Both the position numbers and the translations under genes were made by a program. A stretch of 6,466 nucleotides of DNA from CAZQYC01 sp043746555 (GTDB lineage: Bacteria; Pseudomonadota; Gammaproteobacteria; Steroidobacterales; Steroidobacteraceae), in contig JAYTQU010000215.1 of the NCBI GenBank assembly GCA_043746555.1, positions 1 to 6,466 on the forward strand, in the 5' to 3' direction. The first letter of the stretch is position 1. Every line of letters starts with the position of its first letter. Below, piece by piece: positions 4,874-6,466 of this stretch. The notes under the pieces are model-generated. The model saw only the letters and a program-made list of their open reading frames with translations. It was not told where the DNA came from and did no database searches.

Positions 4874-6466
4874 CTAGTTGCCGCCGACTCGCGAAAGATC
4901 GCGGGCGTTTTCTTCAAACGCCTCCATGACCGCGTCGTCGCCGGTAAGACCTTGATCGTGCGCGCGCGCAATGCACGCGAGCATGCGTTTGTAATCGCGC
5001 GGCATCACCTTGACGAATTTCGTGAGTAGACGATCCCAATTCTCCATCACGAACTTGGCGCGTGGACTGCCGGTATATTTAAAGTGTCGTTCGATCTGCG
5101 CCAGCAACTCCTGTTGCTCTTTTTGCTCGTCGATCACTTCGAGGTCGACCATTTGTTTGTTGACGTTGGTAGGAAACTCGCCCGTTTCATCGAGCACATA
5201 CGCGACGCCGCCCGACATGCCCGCGCCGAAATTGCGCCCGGTTGCACCGAGAATCACGACGCGACCGCCGGTCATGTACTCACAGCCGTGATCGCCGACC
5301 GCTTCGACCACCGCGTTCACGCCGCTGTTACGAACGCCGAATCGTTCGCCCGCCATGCCGTGAATATAGGCTTCACCGTCCGTTGCGCCGTACAACGCAA
5401 CGTTGCCGACGATGATGTTTTCGGCACAGACGAAAGTCGATTCCTTCGGCGGCGTGATCACGATCTTGCCGCCCGACAATCCCTTGCCGACATAGTCGTT
5501 GGCGTCGCCAATCAACGTGAACGTCATGCCCTTCGGCATGAACGCGCCGAAGCTCTGACCCGCCGAACCTTTGAATGTGATTTGAATGGTGTCTTCCGGC
5601 AATCCTTTCGCACCGTACTTCTTGGTGAGTTCGCTGCCGGTAATCGTACCGACCACGCGATTGACGTTGCGGATCGGCAACTCGGCGACCACTTTTTCGC
5701 CGCGTTCGATCGCAGGCTTACACAGATCGAGCAATGTCGTGATGTCGAGTGACTTGTCTAGTCCGTGATCCTGCGGTATCTGACAGAAGCGACCGATCTC
5801 GGGACCGACATCCGGTTGATAGAGAATGTTGCTGAAGTCGAAACCCTTGGCCTTCCAATGATCGACAGCTTGTTTCGGCTCCAAACGATCGACGCGGCCG
5901 ACCATTTCTTCGACGGTTCTGAACCCCAGTTGCGCCATCAACTCACGCATATCTTGCGCGATGAAGTTCATGAAGTTCACTACGTGTTCCGGCTTGCCGG
6001 CAAACTTCGCGCGCAATTTCGGATCCTGCGTCGCGACACCGACTGGACAAGTATTCAAATTGCACACGCGCATCATGATGCAGCCGGTTGCAACCAACGG
6101 GGCTGTTGCGAAACCAAATTCTTCCGCGCCGAGTAACGCGGCGATTACTACATCGCGTCCGGTTTTCAATTGCCCGTCCGTCTCAACGACAATACGATTG
6201 CGTAGATTGTTGAGCACCAGTGTTTGATGTGTTTCCGCAAGTCCTAATTCCCACGGCAATCCTGCATGTTTGATCGATGTTTGCGGCGATGCGCCCGTGC
6301 CGCCGTCGTGACCGGAGATGAGCACAACATCGGCGTGCGCTTTAGCGACGCCCGCTGCAATCGTACCGACACCGACTTCCGCGACCAACTTCACGCTGAT
6401 ACGTGCGTCGCGATTGCTGTTTTTCAAATCGTGAATCAATTCGGCCAAATCTTCGATCGAATAGAT
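4874..6466 (-). CDS. gltB: Glutamate synthase large (alpha) subunit, C-terminal part
   Basis: Only the last 530 residues are in the window; the frame stays open to the right edge, where it reads IYSIEDLAELIHDLK. A TTG at 6448 can be mistaken for a start but is an internal leucine codon. The N-terminal glutaminase domain, the central domain and part of the FMN domain lie beyond the window. In the visible part, residues 1 to about 240 are the end of the FMN-binding synthase domain, with ISGHDGGTGASP (50-61) and the 3Fe-4S cysteines 129, 135 and 140 (CIMMRVCNLNTCP). Residues from about 265 to 450 form the glycine-rich GXGXG beta-helix domain (SFGAFMPKGMTF, then ALYGATDGEAYIHGMAGERF and FGAGMSGGVAYVLD). 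A helical tail ends at ARDLSRVGGN. The subunit makes glutamate from 2-oxoglutarate using ammonia channelled from glutamine, with electrons from GltD. No frameshift or missing key residue is seen. Confidence 0.97.
   Translation of the reverse strand: MYSIEDLAELIHDLKNSNRDARISVKLVAEVGVGTIAAGVAKAHADVVLISGHDGGTGASPQTSIKHAGLPWELGLAETHQTLVLNNLRNRIVVETDGQLKTGRDVVIAALLGAEEFGFATAPLVATGCIMMRVCNLNTCPVGVATQDPKLRAKFAGKPEHVVNFMNFIAQDMRELMAQLGFRTVEEMVGRVDRLEPKQAVDHWKAKGFDFSNILYQPDVGPEIGRFCQIPQDHGLDKSLDITTLLDLCKPAIERGEKVVAELPIRNVNRVVGTITGSELTKKYGAKGLPEDTIQITFKGSAGQSFGAFMPKGMTFTLIGDANDYVGKGLSGGKIVITPPKESTFVCAENIIVGNVALYGATDGEAYIHGMAGERFGVRNSGVNAVVEAVGDHGCEYMTGGRVVILGATGRNFGAGMSGGVAYVLDETGEFPTNVNKQMVDLEVIDEQKEQQELLAQIERHFKYTGSPRAKFVMENWDRLLTKFVKVMPRDYKRMLACIARAHDQGLTGDDAVMEAFEENARDLSRVGGN

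Noticed and set aside
5084..5752. A 222-codon open frame on the plus strand opposite gltB
   Set aside because: It lies wholly antisense to conserved gltB codons. Its Arg/His/Asp-rich translation has no motif, and there is no ribosome binding site.
6446..6448. TTG as a start codon of a 524-residue protein
   Set aside because: Conserved GltB sequence (IYSIEDLAELI) continues upstream to the window edge, so this is an internal leucine codon.

Overview
The window comes from a bacterium and reads as ordinary chromosome. It is moderately GC-rich, and the closest matches I can recall for its recognisable proteins are proteobacterial. The ABC-F ATPase is nearly colinear with Escherichia coli YbiT, and the glutamate synthase subunits are of standard bacterial type. 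A gammaproteobacterium is my best guess, but the sequence does not settle this.

Layout from left to right. Bases 1-138 hold no confident gene, only a perfect 12-bp inverted repeat with a nested hairpin. Bases 139-654 (+) encode a small two-helix membrane protein with a bacterial PH-like domain. It converges, with a 17-bp gap, on a ybiT-type ABC-F ATPase gene (672-2276, -). A 235-bp divergent spacer (2277-2511) separates ybiT from a gene (2512-3264, +) for a signal-less peptidoglycan-binding/M15-type peptidase. That gene converges, with a 14-bp gap, on gltD (3279-4763, -), and a 13-bp perfect inverted repeat straddles the two 3' ends. A 110-bp spacer containing a ~100-bp near-palindromic element separates gltD from gltB (4874 to beyond 6466, -), of which only the C-terminal 530 residues are in the window.

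The only genes that clearly work together are gltB and gltD. They form an operon read right to left, for the large and small subunits of glutamate synthase (GOGAT), which assimilates ammonia together with glutamine synthetase. YbiT-like ABC-F proteins act on the ribosome. The PH-domain membrane protein and the M15 enzyme are stand-alone genes, and I see no functional link to their neighbours.

I did not find a convincing undescribed system. The points most worth a second look are the palindromic element inside the gltBD operon, which leaves gltD without a visible Shine-Dalgarno sequence, and the M15-type protein, which has a one-residue shift in its zinc motif and no export signal.
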